Shown: positions 5,511 to 5,739 of the stretch, piece by piece
Layout of the letters: the number at the start of each line of letters is the position of its first letter
How positions within the stretch are numbered: position 1 is the first letter of the stretch
Assembly (NCBI GenBank): GCA_030427215.1
Contig: JAUHXB010000090.1
Location: 1-5,739 of the forward strand
DNA from: Alphaproteobacteria bacterium
GTDB lineage: Bacteria > Pseudomonadota > Alphaproteobacteria > Micavibrionales > UBA1664
Length of the DNA: 5,739 nt
Direction: 5' to 3'
The notes under the pieces: model-generated
Told to the model about the DNA's origin: nothing
Database searches by the model: none
What the model saw: only the letters and a program-made list of their open reading frames with translations
Translations under genes and position numbers: made by a program

Positions 5511-5739
5511 GTGACTTATCCTTTTACGCGCATGGTAAACTTTTATTAACATCCGAATATTTCGTCATGGATGGTGCAAGGGCCATTGCCTTGCCGACAA
5601 AGTTGGGTCAAAAAATGTATGTTCGATCCTATCATTCAGACAAACCAGACTTGAAATGGATAAGCCTAACATCACTAGATGAACCGTGGATGTCGGCAAC
5701 GTTCGATTTAAATAATTTGGAAACAAAAGACAGTGAATA
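5507..5739 (+). CDS. GHMP kinase, mevalonate-pathway type, 3' end beyond the window
   Basis: GTG at 5507 overlaps the fni stop as GTGA. The 77 visible residues begin MSDLSFYAHGKLLLTSEYFV and continue with MDGARAIALPTKLGQKMYV. The pattern A/S-x-GKLLLTxEYxVxDGAxAxALPTKxGQ is the N-terminus of GHMP-family small-molecule kinases. It is closest, from memory, to the Bacteroidetes GYDIA-type GHMP kinases annotated as mevalonate or phosphomevalonate kinases. The ATP-binding glycine-rich loop (PxxxGLGSS) lies past the window edge, so the substrate cannot be decided. Being coupled to fni, it most likely phosphorylates mevalonate or its phosphate. The last codon is cut by the window end. Confidence 0.85.
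   Translation, partial: MSDLSFYAHGKLLLTSEYFVMDGARAIALPTKLGQKMYVRSYHSDKPDLKWISLTSLDEPWMSATFDLNNLETKDSE

Overview
The window looks like a moderately AT-rich chromosome from an alphaproteobacterium. The PlsY and DprA proteins are of alphaproteobacterial type. From memory, the order pyrB - pyrC - plsY - dprA - topA is common in that class, and here pyrB, plsY and dprA appear in the same order and on the same strand. The genus cannot be told from this sequence. All seven genes lie on the + strand.

Left half (1-3116), core genes with an interruption. The 3' two-thirds of pyrB (aspartate carbamoyltransferase, pyrimidine synthesis) is followed by a helix-turn-helix plus coiled-coil protein of a kind usually met on plasmids. 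That gene sits where pyrC would be expected. Next come a short dispersed palindromic repeat and plsY (acyl-phosphate:glycerol-3-phosphate acyltransferase). dprA (single-strand DNA loading protein for natural transformation) follows, overlapping plsY by ATGA.

Middle (3117-3336), a 220-base AT-rich spacer. It opens with a near-consensus sigma-70 promoter (TTGACG-17-TATAAT) and continues with a 17-bp palindrome, repeated TAGTCTA motifs and a second promoter-like pair close to the next gene. topA, the usual neighbour of dprA, is absent.

Right half (3337-5739), an accessory operon. It holds a free-standing ClpA/ClpB-D1-like AAA+ ATPase that has lost the tyrosine of its pore loop. After it come a type 2 isopentenyl diphosphate isomerase (fni) and the start of a GHMP kinase. 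The last two closely resemble mevalonate-pathway proteins of Bacteroidetes and overlap by GTGA. This suggests a horizontally acquired mevalonate route to isoprenoids in an organism of a class that normally uses the MEP route.

The most striking structure is a 269-bp MITE-like element (4272-4540) between the ATPase gene and fni. It has 19-bp terminal inverted repeats (one mismatch) and is flanked by TA on both sides. Its left end lies in the ATPase stop codon and its right end carries the present fni start codon. Removing the element and one TA on paper restores an ATPase/fni overlap (ATGATTAA) with an fni start reading MINNRKSDHID. The insertion therefore appears to have split a translationally coupled gene pair while rebuilding both a stop and a start.
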